A stretch of 64,000 nucleotides of DNA from Cyanophora paradoxa (GCA_004431415.1 QPMI01000189.1:1-64000); one strand, 5' to 3'; positions 10,985-22,289 are shown, numbered from the stretch's first letter. The notes: a model not told the origin generated them from the sequence alone. A program made the numbers and translations.

Positions 10985-12672
10985 TCACTCGTTCTTCTTG
11001 AGGCGGGAGCGGTACCACCAGAGGCCGCCGCCGACCAAGAGGGCCGCCGCCGCCAGGGAGCCGAGGACGGCGCCGACGATGAGGCCGACGCGGGAGGAGC
11101 CGGCGGGGGCGGGCAGCGCGTAGTCCGCAAAGTCCACAAAGCGCCGCTCCAGCCCTGCGCGCGCCGCCTCGGGCGGGTGCTGCCGGGCGCGAGGGGCCGG
11201 GGCGGGCACCGGAGGAGGCCGGCTCGAAGCCGCGGGCGCCGCCCGGGGGGAGCATCATGGCCTCGATGTAGAGGCGGCCGCCGGCGAAGAACTCGTCGGG
11301 CAGCGCCGCGATCTCCAGCTCCGCCTCCGCCGCCTCCAGCCCCAGCGCCATCTCCGGCGTGAGCGCCACCGAGCGCACCCCCTGCGCCCCGCGAGCGCCC
11401 GTCGGCGGACGCGGCCGCCGACGCGTACGGGGCGGGGGCGGCACGGTAGTGTCGGTGAGGAAGCGCCAGTTGAAGGCCTTGAAGCGGACCGCCAGCTCCA
11501 CCGGTCGATCCGAGATCGAGAAGCCGGCGCCCGTGCCCGCCCAGTACTGCCGGCCGGAATCAGCCGCGGGGCCGGGGCGAGGCGTGCGCGGGGCGCACGG
11601 TGAGGTTCCGGCGAGCCGACGCGTAGAGAGCGGAGCTGACGTAGCGGGGCACCTGCGCAGGGGCCTCGGGAGGCGGGGCGCGGGGTTCGGCGGGCACGCG
11701 CACCGTCGCTCGCTCGGGCTCGAGGAAGTCGCACTTGAGGCGCGCGGAGAGGCGCAGCGGGGAGGCCTGCCGCGAGGGGAGGAAGACGCAGGGCGGGTCG
11801 CCGTCCAGCTCGGGCCGGTACCGCGGCGAAAGCGCCGCCTCCTCCGTGCACGCCGGCTGCTCCACGGGTCAGAGACGAGCGCGCGTTGCCCGTGCGCCGC
11901 ACGCGCCTGCTCGAACTGCATGCCGCATGCGAAGCGGCGGTAGCCCTCGCAGAGCAACCCATATCGATCCACCCCGCAGATGCAGGCAAAGCCCGGTTGC
12001 TGCGCGGAGACGCGTCCGCCTCGTTGGCTTAGGATTCGCCGAAGGGCGGGGAGGGCGCACCGTCGTATTCGTGCAGTTGTTGATCAGGATCGGCCCTCTG
12101 TCTAGGGTCGCGTTTGCGGAAGCTGTGCCGTTCGCGAGGGTCGAGTTGAGGGCAGTCGAGGTGAGGACGGTCGACGTCGAGTTGAGGGCGGTCGAGTTGA
12201 GCGAGGTGGAGTTTAGAGACGTGGAGTTGAGCGCAGTCGCGTTCGCGGCCGTGGAGTTGCTGACTGTGGCGTTCGCGGCAGCGGAGGGGCTCGGGGTCGC
12301 TGTCGGGCTCGCCGAGGGGCTGGGCGAGGGGATTGGGCTGAGAGTTGGGCTGGACGAGGGGGTCGCTGCTGGCGTGGGGGGGGGCTGCGTTCCGTTCAGC
12401 GCTGTGGAGTTGGAAGCGCGCGTGGCATTGATGCGCTGTAAGTACTCCGACTCCGTGACAGTGCGGCCGTCGCAAACGTAGCGGGGAACTGTGATGTTTA
12501 CTCTGATGCCGCTAAAGCATGGCGACCTCTGCTGCGCGTCCGACTGGGCAGCGACGACGAGGAGGAGAAGAGCGGCGAAGGGAAGAGAGAGCGCTCGTGT
12601 ATGCCACTGCAGATGTATCAAGATGCCACCCGCACCGCCCTGCACCGCTCGTATTCGCCCCCGCGGTCTCAT
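10985..12672 (-). CDS. Type I membrane protein with EGF-like motif and Asn/Ser/Thr-rich stalk
   Basis: Predicted surface or secretory-pathway protein. From the ATG at 12672 a 30-residue basic lead precedes a hydrophobic core (LSLPFAALLLLVVAA) and an AQSDAQQ cleavage-like region. A stalk follows with many Asn-X-Ser/Thr sites, including repeated LNSTS units (about 12,150-12,250) and a Pro/Ser/Thr run. The second exon holds PGFACICGVDRYGLLCEG, whose CICGVDRYGLLC fits the EGF pattern C-x-C-x5-G-x2-C. Later exons carry a Cys-containing ectodomain with segments such as YWAGTGAGFSISDRPVELAV. The last exon has a single transmembrane helix (VGLIVGAVLGSLAAAALLVG) and a short basic tail, RSRLKKNE, before the stop. 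Introns start GTGCGC, GTGCCG or GTGCCC and end CAG. The ligand is unknown. Confidence 0.75.
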
Positions 12673-13216
12673 CGCCTGTAAGCCAACCTCGCCTACACCA
12701 ATCTCCGGATGCACACAGCGGTCTTACTGTACGCAGCGTTCCTCTTTCACTCGCAGGCGCAGCCGCGCGACGCAGCTAGGGCGGAAGCGGGGGGGGAGGG
12801 GGCGAGCCGGGTACGCTGAACCTGCCAGCCGTCCTCGACCAGATGTCAGGCGTGTGCGCGCGGCCCCTTGCGCTGCGCATGGCGTGGAGGAGGTATACAC
12901 TTTCGTCCGCCAGCGCGGCCGCGTTCCCGACGGCGCGGTCCTTCCTCGAAGCGCGGCGGCTCGGCGCCGGCAGCGCTGCGGGCCGCGCCGTGCTGTGCCA
13001 TCTACCACGTTGGCCAAACGCCGGTTCGCCGCCACGGAGCACGGTCGCCCGCATTTAACTTGCCGCCGCGCAGCGCCCAGCCTCCGCGCATACAGCGCCG
13101 GCGCCGCTGACAATGCGACGGCTAAAATCAACAGCGTCGCACAGTGCGCCTGCCCCCGCACGCTGCCGGCCCTCTCTCACTTTGAGCCCAGGCGGGCATT
13201 TCTGCAGGAGCGTGCG
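12673..13216. other. Divergent spacer between the EGF-like gene and mTERF
   Basis: Head-to-head promoter region of about 540 bp. A minus-strand frame at 12776-13054 (with ATG; segment DRAVGNAAALADESVYLLHA) is open for 92 codons. It has no recognised domain and sits where 5' UTRs are expected, so it is not called as a gene. Confidence 0.4.
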
Positions 13217-15045
13217 ATGCTATCGAACGCGCAGATCGACGAGCTGCTCAAAGAGCATCCGACAACGCTTGATTTCGACGTAGCCTCCGCTGGCCGCGTG
13301 CTGGACCTGTTGGAGGGCGCATGCACTTCCCGCGTCGAGGGCCAGAACGTCGTCGCCCTGCAGGGGCTAGATTCCGAGGCGAGCCCCGCGCGTGTGGTCA
13401 AGCGGGCGCCATTGACGCCGCGCGCGCGTGCACGCAGGCGTCGGCGGTGGGGCGGGCGAAGCACTCGGAGCGGGAGGCGGCGGGGCGGGCGAAGCGGCTG
13501 CACACGTTCATCCGCCACCGGCTGCACAAGCGGGAGCCCGAGCAGATCGTGGAGCGGCTGGAGGCGCTGCGGGAGGTCGCCGGGGAGGCCGGCCTCGCGG
13601 CCATCCTGCGCGTGCAGCCGTCGCTCCTCGTCTTCACCCCCGAGGGCGTCTGGCGGATGGTCGAGCAGCTCAAGGGCGCCGGCTTCACCGCCGAGCAGAT
13701 CCAGCGCCTGGCGCGCACGGGCCCCAAGGCGATGGTCCACGCCCGCTCCCTCGGCGAGCGCCTCGCGCGCCTCGCCGAGGCCCTCGGCTGCTCCGAGGCG
13801 GAGGCGCGGGAGCGCGGGATCGACTCCCCGCAGCTCCTCTGGCTCAAGGTCGACACCAACATCAAGGCCAAGGTACAGGGCCTCCGCGCCCTCGGTCCGC
13901 CCGCCCTCCCCCCGCCGCCCCCACCCGTGCGGGGGCGCGCCGTGCGGGGCCGCGTGCGAGGGGCCGGGGGGGGGGCAGGGTTCGAGGCGGGGCAGGTGGA
14001 GCGGATCGCGCGGGGCTGGAACTTCGGGACCGCCATCGAGAGCGTCGCCGCCATGGTCGACGCCCTCGCCTCCGAGCTCTTCGCCCCGCCCCGCCCCCCC
14101 GCCGGCCCCGCCCGGCCCAGGCCCCCCGGGGCGGCGGCGCCCTCCGAGGAGGCGCGGGCGGCCGCGCGCGCCTTCCTCGCCGCCCACCCGATGCTGCTCG
14201 AGCGGCGCGTCGGGACGCTGCTCGAGAACGCGCGGCGGCTGCGCGGGGCCCTCCCGGCGCCGACCCCGCCGCCTTCGCCCTCGCCCTCACCCGCGACCCC
14301 GACGCCATGCGCGCCCGCCTCGAGGGTCTGCCCCCGCCGCCCCCGACCCGCCGCGCCCCGCCGGGGCGGCTGAGGCGGGCGGGGCGGGGCCAGGGCTGCG
14401 GGCGCTGGGGCTGGAGGAGGAGGAGATCGGGCGGGGGGAGGACCTGCTGGTCTCGAGCTGGGAGGCGCGCGTGGTGCCGCGCCTCGTCGCCCGGCGCCTC
14501 TTCGGGCTCGAGGGGCGCCTCAAGAGCGCCCACTCGCTCGTCAAGTCCTACACCGACGCCCGCCTCGCCGCCCGCCTCGGCCTCGCCCCGGAGGCCTACG
14601 CCCGCTTCGTTCGCTCCTGCGCCTTCCTCCTCCGCGCCGGCGTCCCCGCCCCCGCCCTCTACGCCCTGCCCCTCCCCGCCCTCGACGCCGGCCCCCGCCG
14701 CCTCCACGCCGAGCTCGCCGCCTTCCGCCGGGACACCCCGCGCGCCGGCGAGGCCACCGGCGAGGCCTTCGCCGCCCGCCTCGCCTCCCTCTTCGGCGCC
14801 CAGCGCCCGCCCCCGCCCGCCCCTGCCCCGGGGGAGCCCCCGGGCTCGCCCTGGTGCGAGAAGTGCCTCGCGGAGGGTGCCTCGCCCCTGCCCCCCCATG
14901 CGCGGGGCGGCCGGGCTGAGAGGCGGGGGCAGGACGGCGGCGGAAGCGGGCGCGCAGGGCGGGGCCGGGTCCGGCCGGGGAGCGGGAGCTGCTGCCCCTC
15001 TGCCGCAAGTGCGCCGCCGCGGCCGAGGCGGGCGTCCCCGCTTGA
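13217..15045 (+). CDS. mTERF-family organelle nucleic-acid-binding protein
   Basis: mTERF proteins bind organelle DNA or RNA with stacked three-helix repeats and act in transcription termination, splicing or ribosome assembly. The ATG at 13217 opens MLSNAQIDELLKEHPTTLDF. After a 44-nt-class intron (GTGGTC..GCAG), exon 2 gives mTERF repeats: QPSLLVFTPEGVWRMVEQLK, GFTAEQIQRLARTGPKAM and SPQLLWLKVDTNIKAKVQGL. Later exons hold FLAAHPMLLERRVGTLLENA and LFGLEGRLKSAHSLVKSYTD. The last two exons carry WCEKC and LCRKC, a CxxC pair set that could bind zinc; this is unusual for the family. The frame shifts by one base near 14,255 (LLENARRLRGALP to DPAAFALALTRDPD) with no intron evident, probably an indel in a C/G run. 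The stop is at 15043-15045. Confidence 0.85.
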
Positions 15046-15147
15046 GCCCCCTCCCCCCCCTCCCGCGCCCCCTCCCGCGCCCCTCTCCTCCACAACCACG
15101 GCGTCGTCGAAGAGATCGAGAAGGGAGGGTCGGGGGCGGGCGGGGTG

Positions 15148-17106
15148 CTAGAGGCGCGGGGAGTAGAGGAGGAGGCGGGCGTCGAGGCCGCCGGAGGCGA
15201 GGAGGGGGAGGTGCGGGTGGAAGGCGACGGTGAGGGCCCCGCTCTCGTGCCGGTTCAGCAGCGCGAGGGCGAGCTGCCGGCGCGCCACGCTGAAGAGGCG
15301 CACGCCGTTCGCGTAGGGCGACGCCACCAGCCGCCCGCACCCCGAGAAGCACGGCTCCTTGATGAAGTCCTGCCCCCGCCCCGCCCCGCCCCGCGCCGGG
15401 TCGATCCGCAGGGAGGGAGGCGGGGGGCGTGCGCGGGGGCGCACGGGGTAGGTGTCGGAGTCGGCGAACTCGAAGAGGAGGCGGTCGGGGAAGGCGCGGG
15501 CGTCGGGCTGCGGGGGCCGGCGCGGGGCGGGGTGGAGGGGCGAGAGGTCCCCCGCCATGTCGTACACCGCGCACGTCGCCCGCCCCTCCACCCCCCGCCG
15601 CACCCGCACCTCCCGCACCCCGTCCCCCTCCTCCCCCTCGTCACCCGCCCCCGCCCCGGAGGGCCCCGGGCCGTCTCCGTGGGCGTCGGGGGCGGGCTCG
15701 GGGCCGGCGAGCTCGAGGTCGGCGCCCTCGTCGGAGCGGGCGAGGAGGAAGCGGCCGCTCGGGTCGAAGGCGAGGGAGCTCACGTAGCCCCGCGCGTGCT
15801 CCCGCACGATCTCCACCCGGTTCCGCGCCCCGCACGCCGCCGCCAGCACCCGGCCCCGCCGCTCCTCCCCGCCCGCCCCCGCCCCCGCGCCCCGCCGCCC
15901 GGAGCCGGACCCCGCGGGCCCGCGCGCCCGCTTGCTCGCCCGCCGCGCCGGGGCCGCCTCTGCAGAAGCGGCTGCGGCCGGTGGCGCGGCTGGTGCTGCT
16001 GCGGCGGCGGTGGCGGCGGCGGCGCGGGCGTGGCGGACAGTGGAGCGGAGGAGGCGGGGGAGGGCAGTCGGGGGGCAGTGGAGGGCGGCGAGGTCGCGGG
16101 GGCGGGCGAGGAAGGAGCGGAAGTCGAAGTCGAAGACGAGGGCGAGGTGCCCCGTCGCGAACCCGTGCTGGAACGCCACCGCCAGCACGTCCTTCCCCGG
16201 AGAGAGCCGCATCCGCGAGAGCCCTGCGCCCCCGCCGTCGCCCCGGCTGCCGGCGGGGGGCGGGGTCGGGGCGGGGCGGGGCGGGGACCGGCGTTGGCGT
16301 AGACGACGTTGCCCTCGCCGCTGTCGGCCTCGTTGTCGGCGTTGAGGTCCCAGAGGCGCACCGTCCCGTCGAACCCGCTCGAGAGGATCACGCTCTCCGT
16401 CAGCTTCTCGCACGACTGCGCCCCCGCCCGCCTCAGCCCCGCCCCTCGTCCTGGGGCGGCGCGCGCGCGCGCCTTGACCCAGGCACGGTGCCCGCGGAGC
16501 TTGGCGATGTGGCGGGAGGGGCCGACGGCGCGCGCGTCCCACACGCGGATCACGCAGTCCTCGCCCCCCGTCACGAAGACGTGCTCGTTCATCCACCGCC
16601 TGCGCGGGCGCCGGCCCCTGAGCCGAGAGCAGGTCGCCAGGCGCGGCCTCGGGCGGGCGCACGCGACGGCGATGCCATCGTCGTGGGCAGGCACGTCGCA
16701 GATCACCTTCCCCGTGGTCCCTGCGCGCGTCGACGTCGGCAGCGGCTTCGCAAGGGCCATGGCCAGGGGAAACACGCAGCGCGCACCAGCGTAGAGCTGA
16801 AAGCGCCCACTCTCTCCAACAGAAACGAGAAGCGAACCAGACGGACTGAACTCGCCTAAGCAGCAGGGTCAGTCGCCGCTGCGCGGCCGACGGCACAGTC
16901 GATTAGTAGTACGCAACAGTTGTAGATAGCGCCGCGGCGCTCGAAGTTCGGCTGTGTGGGCTCCTTGTCAAGCTTAGAGAACAGGGACTCGGACCAGTCA
17001 TTCGTCGCTGCACGAGGTTCGTCAGTGCGAGCGAAGCTGGAGCGCTCCCCGTCGCACCGCGCAGCCCGAGCTCGCGGGCCCGCAGATGGCGCAGCGCGCC
17101 GCTCAT
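15148..17106 (-). CDS. DCAF10-like WD40 protein (CUL4-DDB1 substrate receptor)
   Basis: WD40 propeller resembling DCAF10, a receptor of the CUL4-DDB1 ubiquitin ligase. The spliced start from the ATG at 17106 reads MSGALRHLRARELGLR, then ATNDWSESLFSKLDKEPTQP, then RRGAIYNC joined to EFSPSGSLLVSVGESG; each join keeps frame across GT..AG introns. Further WD repeats include TTGKVICDVPAHDDGIAV, FVTGGEDCVIRVWDARAVG and VILSSGFDGTVRLWDLN. Also present are RMRLSPGKDVLAVAFQHG and YVSSLAFDPSGRFLLARSD. The last exon has EPCFSGCGRLVASPYANGVR and LLASGGLDARLLLYSPRL, matching the DCAF10 C-terminus, with a TAG at 15148. Introns are C-rich on the sense strand (for example GTCCCCGCCCCGCC near 16,290). It ends 103 bp from the convergent mTERF stop. 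Confidence 0.85.
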
Positions 17107-17385
17107 CCCTCGCGCCGGACCGCGGCTTAAGGCCCCACAGCGGCTAACATGTATACGTGCACGGCCCGATCGAGGAGCGCCCGATCTGCTTGCTGTCGAG
17201 CGTCGCTGCCGTGAGCCCGAGACGAAGCTGCTGCGCACGCAGGCAGTTTGTGGCAAAATATTGTGCGGCCGCCGGGGTACGCGGGCGAACAGCGCGAAGC
17301 ATGAGCGGCGCGTACGTACTCATAAGCGGCATAAGCATCGGCGTACGTCCGTGAGCGCGTGAGCGTCACCGCGGGAGGGCGCGCG
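17107..17385. promoter_or_regulatory. Head-to-head promoter, DCAF10-like / CRT-like
   Basis: A 279-bp spacer between two start codons pointing away from each other; it must hold both promoters. It has short palindromes (CGTACGTAC near 17,312 and GCGTACGTCC near 17,342). No TATA box is evident in either direction. Confidence 0.45.
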
Positions 17386-19864
17386 ATGGCGCCCGAGCGC
17401 AAGCCGTCGGCGTCAGACAGCAGAGAGCGCACCGGGGAGACAGGGAGCGGGCCAACGGAGCGCTCGCCACTTCTCAGAGACAAAGCAGAGCCCCGCACGG
17501 TGCTGCTCCTCTCGCGCTCCGTCTCCGGGCCCTGCGCGGTATGTGACGAAAAGCAGCGATGGGAGCGTCTCATCCGCGAGATACAAAAGGACTCCAAGCT
17601 CCTCGGATACCTTGTGTTGATGATTTTCGTGCGTGGTCGGCGCCCGGCCGTCGTGCGAAGCGAAGAGTATCGCCCGCGGCGCTTATCACCTTCCGGCCCG
17701 AGCAGTTCGGCTCGGTTAACCGAATTACATTCAAGCTCATGCTTGACTCGATGAAGAACTGTGCGTCGCTGTTTATGATGCTCTCCGCCCGGTCCCTGAC
17801 GCACCGCGCAGACCCCTTCTTTCTGAATCAGCTCACATCGTGCGCATACGCGCCCTGGAAATGGACTCGTATACGTAGCTAACGGCGCGTTTTACCCTCC
17901 TACAGCTTTGTCTACCTTCCCATCTTTTTCAGCTGGGTGCGTTTCAAATTCTTCTGGCTCGCGCGCGCTGTACATGTCGGCGGGGCGCCGGCCGACGCGG
18001 GGCGGCGGTCGATGTCGCCGGCCGATGCGGGGCGGGGCGCGCGCAGTGCTGGTCGCAGATGTACATGGGCAAGTTCCCGATGGAGCAGACGCGCTTCCCC
18101 AAGCGCCGCTTCCTCATCATGGGCCTCCTGGACGCAGTCCAGGTGCGCCCGCCAGCCGCAGAGGCGGCGCGCGCCGCGCGGTGGCGAGCCGGGCGGTGCG
18201 CAGGGTGTGTGCGTGACATTCGCTGGGAGCGCTGTCTCGCTGGCGATGCAGCCCCTCCTCGGGCAGGGAATAATCCCAACCACAATGTTGCTCTCGTGCG
18301 CCGGGCGGGCGACGGGCGGGCGGCGGGGGGGCGAGCGCGGGGCCCGGGGCGGCGCAGGTACATCTTCCTGAAGGTGCGCTTCCGGCTGCTGCAGTACGCC
18401 GGCGCCCTCACCATCTTCGCCGGCATCGTGCGCCCCGCCCCGCCCCGCCCCGCCCTGCCTCGCATCGGGCCGCTGAGGGCGCCCAGGTGGTCTCGCTGTA
18501 CCCTGCGCTCTCGGCGGGGCCGGCGGGGGGCTCGGGGGCCGGCTCCCGCGCCCTCTTCTTCGAGATCCTCTTCTTCTGCGGGAAGCGCGCGCGGCCCCGC
18601 CTCGTGGCGCGCTGCGGGGGCTCAGGGGGCGGGGGGCAGCATCCCCTCGGCGCTCTCGACGGTGTACAAGGAGATCGTCTTCAAGGAGGACGACATCGAC
18701 GTCATGCGAGCGCCCCCCGCCCCGCCCCGCCCCGCCCCGCCCTCACCCCCGCCCCCCCCTCCACGCAGGTACATGGTCCGCCCCGCGCACCCTCCCCGCG
18801 CCGGGCCCCGCGCCGCCCCGGCAGGTCAGCGACGGGGCGGGGCGGCAGAACGCGTACGTGGCGTTCTTCCAGTTCCTGCTGGGCGTCCTCTCGGCGCCCC
18901 TCGCCGTCGCCATGGACGACTCCGGTGCCCCGCCCCCGCCTTGGCCCCTCCGCCGCCCCGCCCCCGCGGCCGACGCCCCGCCAGGCACCCTCACGATGGC
19001 CGGCATCCCCCGGCACCTCTGGCACGCCCTTTCTGCTGTCCTCCTCGCGCCGCGCTGAGGGCGGGGCCGGGGGCAGGCAGGGGACGCTCTGCTTCGTGCT
19101 GGAGCGGGACAGCACGCCGGGGGACGCGTGCGGGGCCGGCCTGGGGGCCCGCGCGAGCGGCGTCCTCTACATGGCTGTGAACATTTTCTATAACATCCTC
19201 CTCCTTCTCGTGCTGAAGTACAGCTCGGCCACCCTCCTCTACGTCGCCTCCAGTGCGCCCCGCACCCCCGCCCTGCCCGCCCCCCCGCCGCATTCCGTTC
19301 GCGCGCTGAGCGCGCCGCGCGGGCGGCAGCGGTCATCCTCCCCCTCGTCTCCCTCTGCTCCGCCTCCCAGCGCCTCATGGGGCCCTCCGCCCGGCCCCTC
19401 TCCGCATGTGCGCCCCCGCCCCGCCCCGCCCGGCCCTCCGCCCGACGGGGCCTCGCTCAGATGACGTGGGCGGGCTCGTGCTGATCCTGGGCGGCCTGGC
19501 GATGTACCGGGCGGTGCGGGAGGGGGTGGCGGGGGCGGAGGCGGCGGCCTCGGACTCGGAGGGCGAGGAGGAGCGGGAGCGCAGCGCCGTGCGGCACGAG
19601 ATCTCCTTCGCCGCCCCCTCGAGCCTCGCCCTCGCCCCCTTCGGGCGCCTCCCCCCCGCCCCCTTCCTCAAGCCCCGCACCGTCGAGAGCATCCGCAACT
19701 CGTACTTCCGGCGCGTCGGCATCGTGCACCCCACCAGCCCGCCCCTCCGGCCCACCCCCGCCACCCCTCCTTCCGGCCCCCTGCCCCCGCTTTCCGCTGG
19801 CCGCCCCGGCCCCAGCGCCCCGCCTCTCGCAGGCCTCCCTTCCCAGACGCGACCCAGGCCTTGA
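17386..19864 (+). CDS. CRT-like (chloroquine-resistance-transporter/CLT family) membrane transporter
   Basis: Multi-pass DMT-superfamily transporter. CRT/CLT proteins move small peptides, amino acids or thiols across vacuole or plastid membranes. The ATG at 17386 gives a soluble, charged N-terminus, then DSKLLGYLVLMIF. Splicing yields RITFKLMLDSMKNYPFFLNQ and LTSFVYLPIFFSWVRFKFFW. Also seen are MGKFPMEQTRFPKRRFLIMG, QGIIPTTMLLS, LLQYAGALTIFAGIVVSLYP, GNIPSALSTVYKEIVFKEDD, NAYVAFFQFLLGVLSAPLA and ASGVLYMAVNIFYNILLLLV. The final helix is DVGGLVLILGGLAMYRAV, followed by an acidic tail and a TGA at 19862. Frame requires two GC-AG introns (18585-18639 and 18706-18768) and a 7-nt microexon (18769-18775). 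One loop exon around 18,185-18,240 is not fully resolved. Substrate and membrane cannot be read from the sequence. Confidence 0.85.
18585..18639 (+). other. GC-AG intron in the CRT-like gene
   Basis: The exon ending TTCTGCGGGAA is followed by GCGCGCGCGG, and the intron closes at GGGGGGCAG before CATCCCCTCG. This join gives CGNIPSALSTVYKE, matching the family. The nearest downstream GT (18604) would put the next exon out of frame. Confidence 0.75.
18706..18768 (+). other. Second GC-AG intron, C-rich
   Basis: The exon ends GACGTCAT, the intron starts GCGAGCGCC and runs through CCCCG arrays to CACGCAG. The join AT + G restores Met in the order DDIDVMYM and leads into a 7-nt microexon. Confidence 0.7.
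18769..18775 (+). other. Candidate 7-nt microexon
   Basis: GTACATG lies between CACGCAG and GTCCGCCCCG. Including it keeps frame and gives VMYM followed by NAYVAFFQF; skipping it breaks the frame. An RNA read spanning 18705/18769/18849 would settle it. Confidence 0.6.
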
Positions 19865-20426
19865 GCAGCGGGCCCCGCGCTTGCGTTTCCCGCCTCGCTC
19901 GCGGCAGCTGCCAATTCCTGGCCTGGCCCCTCCACATTCCCTCGGTGTTGACGTCGATTCGACTCGGGTTGCGACCTTCAGGCCTGCAGCTGCAGCTGGC
20001 CTGAGGCTCGCACTCGGCAGCTTGCAATTGCAAAGCGCTAGCCGGCGCCACAGCTGCTTCGAATTCGATCGACTCGGTGATATCGATCGCGATGCACGCC
20101 CGGGGCCGTGACGTGCGCATGCAGCTGCGCAGTCACGTGTACGTACGTATACGCGTACACGTTGGCATGCACTGTTCTAGACCTAGCTACGCACTGTGAC
20201 AGGTCCCTAGGCCTGGGTAGCGCTGTTCTCGCTTATCAGCCAGCCGGATGTACTTCGATCAGGCCCCATTTTTGGACAACAGGTATTAAATTGAAACAAA
20301 GCTCAAAAGAAACAAGGGAGGAGTCTTCCTCCCGATATCGATCGCGGTAAGTTGCGCGCTGTCTGGAAAGCACCCAAGGGAAGGGGGCGGATGGGGCGGG
20401 GGAGGAAAAAGAGGGGTGGGGGGGGC
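19865..20426. other. Tail-to-tail spacer, CRT-like / DHHC
   Basis: No gene seen. The segment has lower GC and many short palindromes, such as GCAGCTGCAGCTG near 19,985, CTTGCAATTGC near 20,020 and ACGTACGTATACG near 20,140. It probably consists of two 3' UTRs and spacer. Confidence 0.5.
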
Positions 20427-22289
20427 CTACAAGACGAGGCGGACGGGGTTGATGGGCTCCATGGTTTGGGTGGAGGGGGGCCTGAAGCCGGCCGGGGACT
20501 CGAGGGTTGGGTCGTGCGAGAGGGGCGCGTTCGGGTCCAGCAGGCGCTTGTACTGGAGCGTCGCGCTCGCCGCCAGCTGCTCCGGGTTCATTGGCATCAT
20601 CGCCCCCATGTCCGGCATCTGAATCTCGTAGTCCCTGCGCGCGCGCCCCCCTGCGTGAGCCCGGCCCGCCGCGAGCGGCGAGGGTGCCCGGGGCGCACGA
20701 GGAGGGCATGGATGTGCAGCAGACGACGAAGCAATTCCTGCAGGCGCCGAGGTTCCACGGGTTCTTTTTGTAACGGTACTCGTTCTTGATCTCCTCGTTC
20801 GTCGTCTGGTTGATGCAGACGAGGTAGGCGTGGAAGAGCGCAAGGGACGCGACGAAGCCGAAGGCGAGGAAGCAGAAGACGATGAGGCAGCTCCTGCGCG
20901 CCCGCGCCGCCGTCAGGCCCCGCAGGCGTTCCAGGACCTTCGCTGAAAAGGATACTCACGCGGCAATCTCGTGCCACGCAGCGTAGAGCACGTTGCGCGC
21001 TCCGCCGCCGAGCTCCTCGTTCCTCTGGATGAGACGGATGAGGGAGAGCGTGAAGACGTAGACGCAGAGCGACGTCGTCGTCCACAGAAACCAGACAAAG
21101 TATCTGTAGTTCTTTCGGCCGACACAGTTGCCGACCCTGCGGTCAGGTCAGACTCCACCGGACCTTGAAGCGCCCGCTGCGCGGACCAGGGGCAGTGGTG
21201 GTCGAAGCGCTCGACGCAGTTGTTGCAGCTCCTGCAATGCTTCGTGCGTGGCGGGCGGTACAGTTCGCAAGTGACTACGACCGCAGCGATCAGCGCAAAG
21301 CGGGATTGCGACGAAGGCGCAGGGCGCACCGCAGAACTTGAGCTTGACAACCTGGCCGTTGACCACAGCCTCCTGGTACATCTGATTGCGCGGAATAGTA
21401 GTCGATGTAGCAGCGCCACCTTCGACACGCAGTCAAGGGGTGTGGACCGGGGTCCGTTAGCACGCAGGAAAGCGGACCGTCGAATGCGGGAGTCATGCCC
21501 TCGTAGGCGGCAGCAACCGATTCGAAGCCCGGTATGCCAGGAACTCCGATCGGCGGCAGCGTGCCGCCAGTCTTCGCCACAGCGAGAGCGGCGCGGGCGG
21601 TCTCCACATCGAACTCCCCGCCAGCGGTCTCAGGCTTTGCTGCTGGCGTTGCTATCTGCTGTCTAGCATCCAGATATGCCTTCCGCACGATTCCAGGCTC
21701 CTGGAAAGAGGTCCGAAGAAGAAGGATGAGGACGATGATGGTGCCGCCGATGCCGACGTACAGACTCCAGAACGGCCCGAGTCGAGGAGCAAGTCTCCAG
21801 CCACTGCGCAGCCGAAACGCGTCGGAAACCGCGGGAGGCAGATCTGCGGCTGGCGGCGGGAGGCCGATGACAGCCGACGGAGCTATTACGCACACGAACA
21901 AGTGAAAGATCACACTGGGGATGCAGATAAACGAAATCGTGAGCAGCAGGCTCTTCGTATCGGGGCCTGCCAACTTTTCAGCGAAAACGCCAAAACGGCG
22001 AGCTAGCTCTGCTCTTACCCGTTATAATGAGTCCATTGCAGAAGAACTTGTTGCGCCCGACCAGCTGCCCCCGGCAGGCCGACATCGCGGCGCGCGCCCG
22101 CGCTGTGCTGGTGGCGAACTACCCCCCTCGCGAAAGGAGTACCCATCGCCGCAGTGCTGCTTCACCGTGCAAGCAGCCCACAGACTCTGAGATGTTAAGA
22201 AAGCCAACTTTCGATCCAGTGCAGTCGCGCAATCGGCTGCGGCTGCTCCAACATCTGATCGACGGAGAACCTACCGAGGGCTTGCTCAT
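20427..22289 (-). CDS. DHHC palmitoyltransferase
   Basis: Membrane S-acyltransferase that adds palmitate to cysteines of target proteins. From the likely ATG at 22289 ([14 protein letters not shown]), splicing gives [18 protein letters not shown] across a GTAAGA intron. The first helices follow: [20 protein letters not shown] and [19 protein letters not shown]. The catalytic Cys-rich domain reads [18 protein letters not shown] and then [13 protein letters not shown], with the DHHC intact. [17 protein letters not shown], two more helices and [16 protein letters not shown] follow. The C-terminal tail ([19 protein letters not shown]) ends at the TAG at 20427. Introns use GTGCGCC, GTGCTAAC and GTACTCC donors. 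The start is chosen as the furthest in-frame ATG in an exon that reaches the conserved region. Confidence 0.85.

Noticed and set aside
12776-13054. 92-codon minus frame in the EGF-like/mTERF spacer
   Set aside because: No motif, and it sits where divergent promoters and 5' UTRs are expected.
15061-15151. Extension of the mTERF frame beyond 15045
   Set aside because: The splice-consistent reading frame reaches a TGA at 15043-15045; the longer frame is a shadow.
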